Below the pieces are notes generated by a model. It was not told the origin of the DNA. It made no database searches and saw nothing but the letters and a program-made list of their open reading frames with translations. The translations under genes were made by a program, and so were the position numbers. From Lachnospiraceae bacterium (GTDB taxonomy: Bacteria; Bacillota; Clostridia; Lachnospirales; Lachnospiraceae), in assembly GCA_022769665.1 (NCBI GenBank), contig JALEIR010000017.1, positions 1-54,483 on the forward strand: a stretch of 54,483 nucleotides of DNA. Direction: 5' to 3'. This document shows positions 8,170 to 16,150 of this stretch, in pieces (position 1 is the first letter of the stretch; each line of letters opens with the position of its first letter).

Positions 8170-9509
8170 TCAGTATCGGAAAGGTCGGATGTCTTCAGGA
8201 TGTCCGACTTTTTTAATATGAAATCACCAAAAATATCGCAGCTGTTATTCTGCAAGTCATCCAAATATAAAGTTACGCCGCCATAATTTCGTATGCCATG
8301 AGAAGCGGCAAGCTCTTCGGTATAATCTTCCAGAAGGTATACGCTGTCAAGACGAACGGGGCCACTGGTATAATGACATACCAACGGAAGAACACCGGTC
8401 CCTTTTTCAGATATATATATATCATTTTCCGTTACGTGAAAGGTGACCCACGCCATACCTTCCAGCATGCAGAGAGTCTGTTTTTGGGTTGAAACATAAT
8501 TTCCCAGGGAATAGTAGCAGAGAGAGGTGTTGCCGTTTTCTGCCGTAACCCATTCCACAGGCTGAGGAACATGAGGATGGGTTCCGATAATCAAGTCCGC
8601 TCCGGCTTCCGTCATTGACAATGCAAATTTTTGCTGGTAAGAGGAAGGTTTGGATTGATATTCCGTACCCCAGTGGGGACAGACAATGACAATATCCGCA
8701 AGCTCATCAGCTTTTTGGATATCATCCAATACCTTGGGATTCAATGAGGTAAAGTCAATTCTGCCGGATTTTTCATCATAACTGCAAAGCATATTCAGTC
8801 GGCCTCTCAGGTCGGATGGCAAGGTTTCCATATTGGGACCGTAGGTATAATTCAATATTGCAAAAGATAGATCACCTATTTCCAGAATGGGAATATCCTC
8901 CGGATTGGCTTCCTCATTTATTCCAACCATCAGTACGTCGGGATGATTTTTCCAGAAATCGATACAATTGTCGATTCCCGTGATACCCTGGTCGGCAGAG
9001 TGATTGGAAGCGTGAAGCACCACATTAAATCCGGCAGAAGCAATGGCATCGCCTACTTCTGTTGGAGAATTAAAGCGGGGGAAACCGGAGAATCCGAGTT
9101 GGTTACCGCCGAGAATCGTTTCCTGATTGATAATTTTTATATCTGCCTGATTCAGATATTCCGTTATACCACGGAACAGAAAAGAATAGTCATAGCTGCC
9201 GTCGTCCATACGTCCGGTATTGACAATACCCATATGCATCAGATTGTCGCCAACAGCCATCAGACGGATATCATATTCTTCAAAAACAGGTTCCGGAGTC
9301 GGTGTCGGTTCCGGTTCGGGAGTCTTGGCTTCAGGAGATTCGGAAACAGAAGACTCAAGGACGAGCGGTTCTTCCGAAACACTGTCAGGATAAGCGGTTG
9401 TTGCTCTGTAATGAGATATCATAAGAGCGCCTGACAAAAGAAAAACCAATGTCAGTGAGGATGTCAATAAGGAATATAAAATAATTTTTCTTTTACGCAA
9501 TGTATTCAT
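8166..9509 (-). CDS. CapA-like membrane-anchored metallophosphoesterase
   Basis: A 447-residue protein with one N-terminal membrane segment (ILYSLLTSSLTLVFLLSG) after a basic start, then a Pro/Glu/Thr-rich linker (about residues 50-75) and a CapA/PgsA-type domain outside the membrane. The domain shows AVGDNLMHMG, HASNHSADQG, PHWGTEYQ and GTHPHVPQPVEW, the metal-binding blocks of this calcineurin-like family. Relatives are involved in poly-gamma-glutamate or capsule handling, but no pgsB/C genes are here, so the substrate is open. ATG 9509 directly follows AAAGGTGG and lies just downstream of a good promoter. The alternative ATG at 9536 falls inside that promoter and is unlikely. The 3' end overlaps the NlpC/P60 gene by 4 bases. 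Confidence 0.88.
   Translation of the reverse strand: MNTLRKRKIILYSLLTSSLTLVFLLSGALMISHYRATTAYPDSVSEEPLVLESSVSESPEAKTPEPEPTPTPEPVFEEYDIRLMAVGDNLMHMGIVNTGRMDDGSYDYSFLFRGITEYLNQADIKIINQETILGGNQLGFSGFPRFNSPTEVGDAIASAGFNVVLHASNHSADQGITGIDNCIDFWKNHPDVLMVGINEEANPEDIPILEIGDLSFAILNYTYGPNMETLPSDLRGRLNMLCSYDEKSGRIDFTSLNPKVLDDIQKADELADIVIVCPHWGTEYQSKPSSYQQKFALSMTEAGADLIIGTHPHVPQPVEWVTAENGNTSLCYYSLGNYVSTQKQTLCMLEGMAWVTFHVTENDIYISEKGTGVLPLVCHYTSGPVRLDSVYLLEDYTEELAASHGIRNYGGVTLYLDDLQNNSCDIFGDFILKKSDILKTSDLSDTD
8184..8214 (+). terminator. Probable terminator of the NlpC/P60 gene
   Basis: GTCGGA (8184-8189) pairs with TCCGAC (8203-8208), followed by six T. It lies inside the 3' end of the convergent capA-like gene, whose stop overlaps the NlpC stop. 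Confidence 0.6.
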
Positions 9510-9524
9510 CCACCTTTCAACAGT

Positions 9525-9553
9525 ATCATAACTCATTCTGAACTGTTCGGCAA
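9525..9553 (-). promoter_or_regulatory. Predicted promoter of the capA-like gene
   Basis: On the minus strand TTGCCG (9553-9548), 17-bp spacer and TATGAT (9530-9525). The predicted RNA starts about 10 bases before the ATG at 9509, which decides that start codon. Confidence 0.6.
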
Positions 9554-9559
9554 TGATAC

Positions 9560-9588
9560 TTGTGATTTTTATGGGAATATGGTATAAA
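9560..9588 (+). promoter_or_regulatory. Predicted promoter of the GH13-like gene
   Basis: TTGTGA (9560-9565), 17-bp spacer and TATAAA (9583-9588), back to back with the capA promoter and 37 bases before the start at 9626. Confidence 0.5.
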
Positions 9589-9625
9589 AAACTCAGTGGT
9601 ATTCATAAAAAACGGAGAGAAGACG

Positions 9626-11491
9626 ATGACAGAAAGAAGCAGACAAAACAATCCATATCCTCTGGGAGCACATGCCAATCAGAGCGGAGTTCGTTTTTCC
9701 TTTGTATCTGACAATCCGGACTGCGGAATTGTATTGTATGATGCAAAAGGCAGTGAGAAAAACAGGATTCCCTTTACGGAGGAGGACCGGATCGGTAATG
9801 TCTATAGTAAAACAATAGAAAATCTAAGGCCGGATTCGGTATTATACGGTTTTTATAAAGCCAATGAAGCAGTACCGGATGAACATGCCGTCAGATTTAC
9901 GGGAAGGCAGAGCTTCGGGAAAAAGTCGGTGAAAAACAGCTTCATAGCAACTCTGGTATCGGAGGATTTCGACTGGGAACAGGATAAGTGTCCCGGAATT
10001 TTATACAGGGATGCAATATTTTACTGTCTGCATGTGAGAGGATTTACCAAACATGCATCATCAGGAGTAAAGAATAAAGGTACTTTTTCGGGAATTGCAG
10101 AGAAGATTCCATATCTGAAAGATATAGGGATAACAACACTGGAGCTTCAGCCGGCATATGAATTTGACGAAGTACCGGAAGATAAAGAAGAAGGAAAGCC
10201 TGCAATCTATCAGCAGGAGAAGCTTACAAATGTAAATTACTGGGGATACAAAAAAGGTTATTACTATGCACCAAAAGCAGCCTATTCTGCAGACCGGGAC
10301 GCAACGAGGGAGTTTAAAACTTTGGTTAAGAATCTGCATAAAAACGGGCTGGAGCTTGTGATGCAGTTTTACTTTCCCAACGAGGTAAACCAAAATGAAA
10401 TTCCTGACATACTGCGTTTTTGGGCGTTGGAATATCATGTGGACGGTTTCCATCTGATGGGAGATAATCTTCCTTTGGAAATGCTTACCACAGACCCCCT
10501 GCTGGCAGACAGAAAACTTCTGTATTATGATTTTGATATGGAAAGAATACAGGAATATCAGACGGAATCCGAATACCCGCATCTGGCTGAATATAACGAC
10601 AGTTATCTCTACGATATGAGAAGGTTTCTGAAGGGTGATGAAAACGTATTAAACAATGTCCTGAAACAGATGCGCTATATTCCCGAGCATTCCGGAAGAA
10701 TTCATTATCTTACGAATTATTACGGATTTACCATGGCTGATTTGGTTTCTTACGACCATAAGCATAATGAGGCGAACGGAGAGTGCAACAGAGACGGAAA
10801 TGACTATAACTGTAGCTGGAATTGCGGAGAAGAGGGAAAAACAAGAAGCACAAAAATAAAACAGCTCCGTACCAGACAGATTCGGAATGCCATGTGCATG
10901 CTGATGTTTACTCAGTCGACACCGTTGATTTTCATGGGAGACGAATTCGGAAATTCCCAGGGAGGCAACAATAATCCATGGTGTCAGGACAATGGAACGG
11001 CATGGCTGGACTGGAGTATGCAGAGGAAGAATGAGACTCTTTTTCTCTTTTGGAAACAGTTGGTTGAATTCAGAAAAGAACATACCATTCTTCATCCGAA
11101 GAGCGAGTTTAAATTGATGGATTCCATTTCCTGCGGATATCCGGACTTGTCATATCATGGTGAAAATGCATGGAGACCGCAGACGGAAAGCTATAGCAGA
11201 CATATAGGTATCATGTTTTGCGGTAAATATGCGAACCATTTTGAAAAACAAGAAGATTCTTTCCTTTATTTAGCCATGAATATGCATTGGGAAAGCCATG
11301 ACCTGGCACTTCCGAGACTTCCCAAGGGTATGATGTGGGAGCCGGTTGTTATGACCGGAGAAGCGGAACCGGTCGAAGAGAGAGAAAACATTAGACGTAT
11401 CTCACCAAGGAGTATTACCATGTTTATCGGCGTACCCGTAAAGGAAAAGCAAAGAAAGAAAAGCAGAAAGGCAACGGTAGAAAAACAGTAG
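9626..11491 (+). CDS. GH13 GlgX/isoamylase-like protein lacking catalytic residues
   Basis: A 621-residue protein (ATG 9626 after GGAGAGA; the upstream GTG at 9596 has no ribosome site). The fold is clearly of the glycogen-debranching GH13 type: an N-terminal beta domain (NPYPLGAHANQSGVRFSF), a barrel with YLKDIGITTLELQP, and DHKHNEANGECNRDG plus FMGDEFGNSQGGNNNPWCQD, as in GlgX. By alignment to the known GH13 regions, the catalytic positions are replaced. Region I has Q247 and PN for Asp and Asn-His. Region II reads VDGFHLM, so the nucleophile Asp becomes Met278. The acid Glu becomes Tyr301 (KLLYYDFD). Region IV reads TNYYGF, so the His-Asp pair becomes Tyr365-Tyr366. It is therefore likely a glucan-binding or regulatory pseudoenzyme. 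The next gene starts at the base after its stop. Confidence 0.85.
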   Translation: MTERSRQNNPYPLGAHANQSGVRFSFVSDNPDCGIVLYDAKGSEKNRIPFTEEDRIGNVYSKTIENLRPDSVLYGFYKANEAVPDEHAVRFTGRQSFGKKSVKNSFIATLVSEDFDWEQDKCPGILYRDAIFYCLHVRGFTKHASSGVKNKGTFSGIAEKIPYLKDIGITTLELQPAYEFDEVPEDKEEGKPAIYQQEKLTNVNYWGYKKGYYYAPKAAYSADRDATREFKTLVKNLHKNGLELVMQFYFPNEVNQNEIPDILRFWALEYHVDGFHLMGDNLPLEMLTTDPLLADRKLLYYDFDMERIQEYQTESEYPHLAEYNDSYLYDMRRFLKGDENVLNNVLKQMRYIPEHSGRIHYLTNYYGFTMADLVSYDHKHNEANGECNRDGNDYNCSWNCGEEGKTRSTKIKQLRTRQIRNAMCMLMFTQSTPLIFMGDEFGNSQGGNNNPWCQDNGTAWLDWSMQRKNETLFLFWKQLVEFRKEHTILHPKSEFKLMDSISCGYPDLSYHGENAWRPQTESYSRHIGIMFCGKYANHFEKQEDSFLYLAMNMHWESHDLALPRLPKGMMWEPVVMTGEAEPVEERENIRRISPRSITMFIGVPVKEKQRKKSRKATVEKQ

Positions 11492-12034
11492 ATGGGAAAC
11501 GCTTGGAAACATTTTAAAACAATTACTTATCATAAATGGCTTGTGGCAAAAGGATGTTTCCGGGTAGGTCTGTACAGGCAGGGAATATTACACGATATGT
11601 CGAAGTACAGTCCTACGGAATTCAGTGTCGGTGTAAGGTATTACCAGGGTACCCGAAGCCCGAACAATGCGGAACGTGAGGATAAAGGGTGTTCCACAGC
11701 ATGGCTGCATCATAAGGGAAGAAATAAACATCATTATGAGTATTGGATGGATTATACGAATGATCCGGAAAAACATGGATGTGTGGTACCGGTACCTATG
11801 CCGGACATTTATATAGCAGAGATGATAATGGACCGTATTGCCGCCAGTAAGGTATACAAGGGAAAAGACTATACGGATGCTTCTCCCCTGGAGTATTATG
11901 AACAGGGGAAAAAGCATGATTTGATTCATCCGAGTACTGCCGCAATTCTTGAAAAAATGTTAAAGATGCTTGCGGAAGAAGGAGAAGATAAGACCTTCGC
12001 CTGTATTCGAAAAGAGCTTGTAAGGAAGAAGTAA
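11492..12034 (+). CDS. DUF5662 family protein
   Basis: A 180-residue cytosolic protein whose ATG follows the GH13-like gene's stop with no gap, so the two are translated from one message. I recognise the DUF5662 pattern: WKHFKTITYHKWLV at the start, GILHDMSKYSPTEF (about 31-44), then TAWLHHKGRNKHHYEYW (about 69-85) and PDIYIAEMIMDRIAASKVY. The HD-x-SK and HHxxxxxHH clusters could bind metal, loosely recalling HD-type hydrolases. That is inference from residue pattern only. The family is common in Firmicutes and has no established function. A short gap follows before the Cys-rich gene. Confidence 0.75.
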   Translation: MGNAWKHFKTITYHKWLVAKGCFRVGLYRQGILHDMSKYSPTEFSVGVRYYQGTRSPNNAEREDKGCSTAWLHHKGRNKHHYEYWMDYTNDPEKHGCVVPVPMPDIYIAEMIMDRIAASKVYKGKDYTDASPLEYYEQGKKHDLIHPSTAAILEKMLKMLAEEGEDKTFACIRKELVRKK

Positions 12035-12058
12035 GCGGAACAAAGAATGACAACTCAG

Positions 12059-12095
12059 CATATGATACCATAAAACAAAATATGGTGAGCATATG
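12059..12095 (+). promoter_or_regulatory. Inverted repeat enclosing the start codon of the Cys-rich gene
   Basis: CATATG (12059-12064) and ACCATA (12067-12072) mirror TATGGT (12081-12086) and CATATG (12090-12095) around an 8-base A-rich loop. The ATG start at 12093 is in the distal arm, and no good ribosome site lies outside the structure. Confidence 0.4.
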
Positions 12096-12518
12096 AATTG
12101 GATAATTATTTTGCTGTTGTTCGGATGCTGCGGCAACCACGGAAACAACAGCTTCGGATGCGACAGAAAATGCGGTGAAAGAAATCGAGAATGTAAGGAA
12201 AGAGACGAAAGAAGCCGTAATGACGGCTACGGACGAGGTGAAGAGAGAAGAAGCAGAAATAACAACTGCGAGTGTGAATGCAGAAGAACATCCGAGAATG
12301 ATTGCGGGTGTGCAAGAGAGTCAGCCAGAGAAGCGGTAAGAGATGCAAAGGAAGCGATACGGGATGCCAGAGAGGCCATAAGAGATGCCAAGGAGCAGTG
12401 CGATAATTCGGGTATGGTTCCTCCGCCATGGCAGGACTATCCTCCCATGCCCAGACGCGACAGCAGACGGGAAGACAGATATGAGGAAAGACGAAACGAT
12501 TGCGATTGCAATAAATAA
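12093..12518 (+). CDS. Small Cys/Arg-rich protein with N-terminal hydrophobic anchor and heptad repeats
   Basis: A 141-residue protein of unknown function. Residues 3-10 (WIIILLLF) form a short hydrophobic anchor, followed at once by CC. The rest is highly charged (Arg, Asp, Glu, Asn) with 13 cysteines, many as CxC pairs (CECEC, DCGC, DCDC). Residues 80-100 hold three near-perfect heptads, EAVRDAK, EAIRDAR and EAIRDAK, which would form a short amphipathic helix. A Pro-rich stretch (VPPPWQDYPPMP) precedes an Arg-rich tail. Similar anchored Cys-rich proteins occur in Lachnospiraceae and some spore-coat proteins, but I cannot name a family. Composition is unlike its neighbours. The start codon sits in an inverted repeat. 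A strong terminator follows, supporting it as the end of the GH13-DUF5662 unit. Confidence 0.6.
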   Translation: MNWIIILLLFGCCGNHGNNSFGCDRKCGERNRECKERDERSRNDGYGRGEERRSRNNNCECECRRTSENDCGCARESAREAVRDAKEAIRDAREAIRDAKEQCDNSGMVPPPWQDYPPMPRRDSRREDRYEERRNDCDCNK

Positions 12519-12533
12519 ACATTCGATATACAG

Positions 12534-12566
12534 GATATCCTCTTCGTAAGAAGAGGGTATCTTTTT
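12534..12566 (+). terminator. Rho-independent terminator after the Cys-rich gene
   Basis: GATATCCTCTTC (12534-12545) pairs with GAAGAGGGTATC (12550-12561) around GTAA, followed by five T. Confidence 0.9.
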
Positions 12567-12578
12567 GAAAAAAAGTAT

Positions 12579-12606
12579 TTTACAAAGAAAGGTTTTGTGA
12601 TATATT
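12579..12606 (+). promoter_or_regulatory. Predicted promoter of the lactonase gene
   Basis: TTTACA (12579-12584), 16-bp spacer and TATATT (12601-12606), 35 bases before the start codon. Confidence 0.5.
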
Positions 12607-12640
12607 TTATATTTAGAAAAGGACAAAGGAGGTTTTCCAC

Positions 12641-13696
12641 ATGGGAAAGGAAAAGTATGTGGCGTATGTATCCACTTATACCCAGGGAGATAACCACGGA
12701 ATAAAAATATATGATGTTGACATGAAAAACGGACGTTTTATTGAGAAGGATCAGGTTGAGATTACGAATTCTTCCTATGTAACCATTTCTCATAATAAAA
12801 AGTATCTTTATTCGATTACGGATTTTGGCGTTGAAGCATATCGGATTGAGAAGGATGGTGGCCTAGAACTGTTAAATTTTGCGCCGATTAACGGAATGAG
12901 AGGCTGCTATGTATCTACGGATTATACGGATCAGTTTTTGTTTGTAGCAGGATATCATGACGGAAAGCTTACCGTGTTGAGACTGAAGGAAGATGGCTCC
13001 ATCGGTGAAATTACGGATGAAATTTATCATAAAGGGCTTGGAAGCCTTGCCGACAGGAATTTCAGACCCCATATCAACTGTGCCAGAATGACTCACGACA
13101 ATAAATATCTTCTTGTGGCAGACCAGGGCATGGATCATGTAAATGTTTATCGCTTCGACTCAAAAAACGGAAAAGTAGTTCTGGCGGATGTCATAAGAAG
13201 TGAGATGGAGTCTGCGCCAAGACATATTAAGATTTCAAAGAACGGAAGATTTATTTATATTGTACATGAATGGAAATGCTATATTGATGTGTATTCTTAT
13301 GAAGATAAAAACGGACAGCCTGTATTTGAAAAAATTCAGACGGTAGAAACAGCAAAAGTCGAAAGGGGAAGTTCAAATGCAACCAGTGCGCTGACTTTTT
13401 CGGAGGATTACAGGTATTTACTCAGCACTGTGGCAGGTGATAATTCTGCGGAATTATTTAAAGTGGATGAAGAGACCGGTATGCTGACAAAAATATTTTA
13501 TTTGCCAATCAGCGGGGAATATCCCAAGGATGCTGCATTATTCCCCAACAATAAGTATTTGGTGTCCTTAAATCATGAATCCAATGATATGACTTTCTTC
13601 CATGTTGACATAGAACACGGAACTTTGATTATGAATGGTGCACCAATCAAGGTAAATGTGCCGAACTGTATTACATTCCATCGGCTTCAGGCATAA
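12641..13696 (+). CDS. Lactonase-family beta-propeller protein (6-phosphogluconolactonase-like)
   Basis: A 351-residue protein with strong AAAGGAGG ribosome site. Repeated blade motifs (SYVTISHNKKYLYSI, RPHINCARMTHDNKYLLVADQG, ESAPRHIKISKNGRFIYIVHE, LTFSEDYRYLL, DAALFPNNKYLVSLNHE) identify a seven-bladed YbhE/Pgl-type propeller. Family members hydrolyse 6-phosphogluconolactone or related sugar lactones in the cytosol, but many are functionally untested. It stands alone between two terminators, so context does not identify a pathway. No signal peptide is visible. Confidence 0.85.
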   Translation: MGKEKYVAYVSTYTQGDNHGIKIYDVDMKNGRFIEKDQVEITNSSYVTISHNKKYLYSITDFGVEAYRIEKDGGLELLNFAPINGMRGCYVSTDYTDQFLFVAGYHDGKLTVLRLKEDGSIGEITDEIYHKGLGSLADRNFRPHINCARMTHDNKYLLVADQGMDHVNVYRFDSKNGKVVLADVIRSEMESAPRHIKISKNGRFIYIVHEWKCYIDVYSYEDKNGQPVFEKIQTVETAKVERGSSNATSALTFSEDYRYLLSTVAGDNSAELFKVDEETGMLTKIFYLPISGEYPKDAALFPNNKYLVSLNHESNDMTFFHVDIEHGTLIMNGAPIKVNVPNCITFHRLQA

Positions 13697-13728
13697 TGAT
13701 ACATATCAATGATTATTCTGAAAAAAGA

Positions 13729-13762
13729 GGACTTCCGTTCTTGAAAGACGGAAGTCCTTTTT
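13729..13762. terminator. Bidirectional terminator between the lactonase gene and aroC
   Basis: GGACTTCCGT (13729-13738) pairs perfectly with ACGGAAGTCC (13748-13757). A T run follows on the plus strand and an A run (13721-13726) precedes it, so it can stop both convergent genes. Confidence 0.9.
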
Positions 13763-13770
13763 CAGCCTTA

Positions 13771-14880
13771 TTATTTTTTACCCGGGTTATAAAAACTGAC
13801 AAGAGAGTCAAGTCGTGCAGACATGTTGATCATCATCGCATCCAGAACAGTCAGGGCAGTCATACATTCCATGACAACAACAGCCCTGGGGACGATGACA
13901 GGGTCATGACGTCCTTTGATATTTACGCTAATTTCCTCGCCGGATTTATTGACAGTCGATTGGGTACGGTAAATAGAGGGAGTTGGCTTAACATGTGCCC
14001 GAATGCATATGGTGCTTCCGTCACTGATGCCGCCCAGGATACCGCCTGCATGATTGGTGGCTTTTTTCACCTGACCATCTGATATGAGGAAGGCATCGTT
14101 GTTTTCACTTCCTTTTCTTTCGGATACCGCACAGCCGTCACCGATTTCGACAGCTTTTACCGCACCTACAGACATAATTGCTTTTGCAAGATTTGCATCC
14201 AGTTTTTCGAAAACAGGGTCACCGATTCCGGAAGGCAGTCCTTTCACAATACATTCCATACATCCCCCCACAGAGTCGGTTGCCTGTTTTGTTTCCTCAA
14301 GATAAGCAATTGCTTTCTCGTTTGCTGTTCTGTCAGGCATGGCTGTTGGTGTGTTTAAAACAGCATCCCGGTCAAAATGTTCCATATCGGCTTGAACAGG
14401 ACCGATGGAACGGGTATAGGCAAAGACGGTGATTCCGAGCTGCTTCAAAATCTTAGCGGCAACAGCACCTGCGGCAACCCTGCCAATGGTTTCTCTTCCC
14501 GAGGAACGCCCTCCGCCCCGATAATCACGAAAACCGTACTTTTGGTCAAAGGTATAATCTGCATGCCCGGGACGGTAATAGGATGCTATTTCACTATAGT
14601 CACCTGATTTTTGTGAGGTGTTTCTCACCAATAGAGAAATGGGAGTACCCGTGGTTCGGCCTTCAAACACACCGGAGAGGATTTCCACGGAATCATCCTC
14701 TTTTCGCGGAGTTGTGATGTTACTGGTACCGGGCTTCCTGCGGTTTAAGTACTGCTGAATATCATCTTCGCATAATTCCAGACCTGCCGGACAACCGTCG
14801 ATAACAACGCCCAGGGCTTTCCCATGGGATTCCCCCCAGGTTGTAATTTTAAAAATGGTGCCAAAAGAAGAACCGGCCAT
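13771..14880 (-). CDS. aroC: Chorismate synthase
   Basis: A 369-residue protein that converts 5-enolpyruvylshikimate 3-phosphate to chorismate with reduced FMN, the last common step to aromatic amino acids. Family motifs are clear: GESHGKALGVVIDGCP near the start, GGRSSGRET with AAGAVA, and near the end GRHDPVIVPRAVVV with NMSARLDSL. ATG 14880 lies eight bases after GGAGG; the ATG at 14895 contributes that ribosome site and is not the start. The gene is monocistronic, with its own promoter and a shared terminator. Confidence 0.96.
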   Translation of the reverse strand: MAGSSFGTIFKITTWGESHGKALGVVIDGCPAGLELCEDDIQQYLNRRKPGTSNITTPRKEDDSVEILSGVFEGRTTGTPISLLVRNTSQKSGDYSEIASYYRPGHADYTFDQKYGFRDYRGGGRSSGRETIGRVAAGAVAAKILKQLGITVFAYTRSIGPVQADMEHFDRDAVLNTPTAMPDRTANEKAIAYLEETKQATDSVGGCMECIVKGLPSGIGDPVFEKLDANLAKAIMSVGAVKAVEIGDGCAVSERKGSENNDAFLISDGQVKKATNHAGGILGGISDGSTICIRAHVKPTPSIYRTQSTVNKSGEEISVNIKGRHDPVIVPRAVVVMECMTALTVLDAMMINMSARLDSLVSFYNPGKK

Positions 14881-14942
14881 AATGCAATCCTCCATGAACT
14901 CAAGCGACTGACATACAATGCCTGCGTCGATATTTTTGCTTC

Positions 14943-14971
14943 ATTGTACTTTAATATTTAAAAAATATCAA
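14943..14971 (-). promoter_or_regulatory. Predicted promoter of aroC
   Basis: Minus strand TTGATA (14971-14966), 17-bp spacer and TACAAT (14948-14943). Confidence 0.6.
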
Positions 14972-15073
14972 CTTTTTTCAAAAAAAGATGCATCTTCAAA
15001 AAAAATATGCTATGCTCTAAAGGAACATATCGTACATAAAAAATACAAAGGGAAATAAAAAGGCTAAATACGA

Positions 15074-16150
15074 ATGAAAATGTCCATGGAGGAGCGGTTT
15101 CGAAAAAAACTGCGCAGAATAGGAAAAAAGAATAAGCTTTGCCGGTTTTGGATCATTCCTGTAATGGCAGTTGGAATGTTTTTTTTCCATGCTCTGGCAT
15201 ATTTGAAAGGAAACGGAAAACGTTTTGCCATGCTTGCGGTAACCTTTCTTCTCTTTGTTGTGTACAGCAGTTTCTCATTTCCTATGTTTATATCGGGTAA
15301 CGGTGAAAGCGGTGAGTGGAATCAGATTTCAGAGGAAGCACAGGATATTGTACTGGCTGAGGAGACGGAAATTAATCTGGAGGATTTTGAACTTTTGGAT
15401 GATGATGATGTTAGGCTGGATGACGAAGATTTCTCCTATCATTCACATGGAACGGATGTTGTGACAAGATACAGTGCAGATGATATTTTGGAAGCAAATC
15501 CCAGTCCGGCATACTCCGATGAGGTATCGGTTCAGACAGAAGGAAATGGTATGTTTTCAAAGGATGACTGGAGACTTGTGCTCATCAATAAGCAACATTC
15601 GGTGCCTGATGATTACGAGGTTAAGCTTGGCTCTATAAATACGATAAAAGGACAGATGCACTGTGACGAGCGGATTATCGGAGAACTGCTGGCAATGATT
15701 CAGGATGCAAAGGAGGACGATGTTGTACTGGAGGTTTGTTCTCCTTATCGTGATCTGGAATATCAAAAAAAGCTGTTTAATCGTAAAATCGTCCGATATA
15801 TGGGAAAAGGAATGTCTTATATGGAGGCATATCAGCTTTCCAGTGAGGTAGTGACTGTGCCGGGAGCAAGCGAGCATCAAATCGGACTTGCACTGGATAT
15901 TGTAACAGACAGCTACAGGGAGTTGAATGAGGGATTTGCGGAAACAGCTGCGGGAAAGTGGCTGGCTGAAAACAGCTATAAATACGGATTCATACTTCGG
16001 TATCCGTTGGGGAAAGAATATATAACCGGTATTGAATATGAACCCTGGCATTTCAGATATGTAGGCGTAGAGGCAGCTACCGTGATTACAGAGCAGGGAA
16101 TCACGCTGGAAGAGCTTTGGGATTCGGAAGAATTTTGGGAGGAACCGTAA
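15074..16150 (+). CDS. VanY/M15-type D-alanyl-D-alanine carboxypeptidase, membrane anchored
   Basis: A 358-residue protein. A basic N-terminus and two hydrophobic stretches (about residues 27-43, FWIIPVMAVGMFFFHAL, and 52-72) anchor it. An acidic linker (about 85-155) leads to the M15B peptidase domain. The zinc and catalytic pattern is intact: SEHQIGLALDI gives His268 and Asp275, and EPWHFRYVG gives His326. The enzyme should trim the terminal D-Ala of wall pentapeptides outside the membrane. The stop is followed at once by the tgt start, so the two are cotranscribed although functionally unrelated. No vancomycin-resistance genes lie nearby, so a housekeeping wall role is more likely. Confidence 0.9.
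   Translation: MKMSMEERFRKKLRRIGKKNKLCRFWIIPVMAVGMFFFHALAYLKGNGKRFAMLAVTFLLFVVYSSFSFPMFISGNGESGEWNQISEEAQDIVLAEETEINLEDFELLDDDDVRLDDEDFSYHSHGTDVVTRYSADDILEANPSPAYSDEVSVQTEGNGMFSKDDWRLVLINKQHSVPDDYEVKLGSINTIKGQMHCDERIIGELLAMIQDAKEDDVVLEVCSPYRDLEYQKKLFNRKIVRYMGKGMSYMEAYQLSSEVVTVPGASEHQIGLALDIVTDSYRELNEGFAETAAGKWLAENSYKYGFILRYPLGKEYITGIEYEPWHFRYVGVEAATVITEQGITLEELWDSEEFWEEP

Noticed and set aside
13696..14082. Plus-strand open frame of 128 codons between the lactonase gene and aroC.
   Set aside because: It crosses a strong bidirectional terminator and is antisense to aroC, which has full family motifs.
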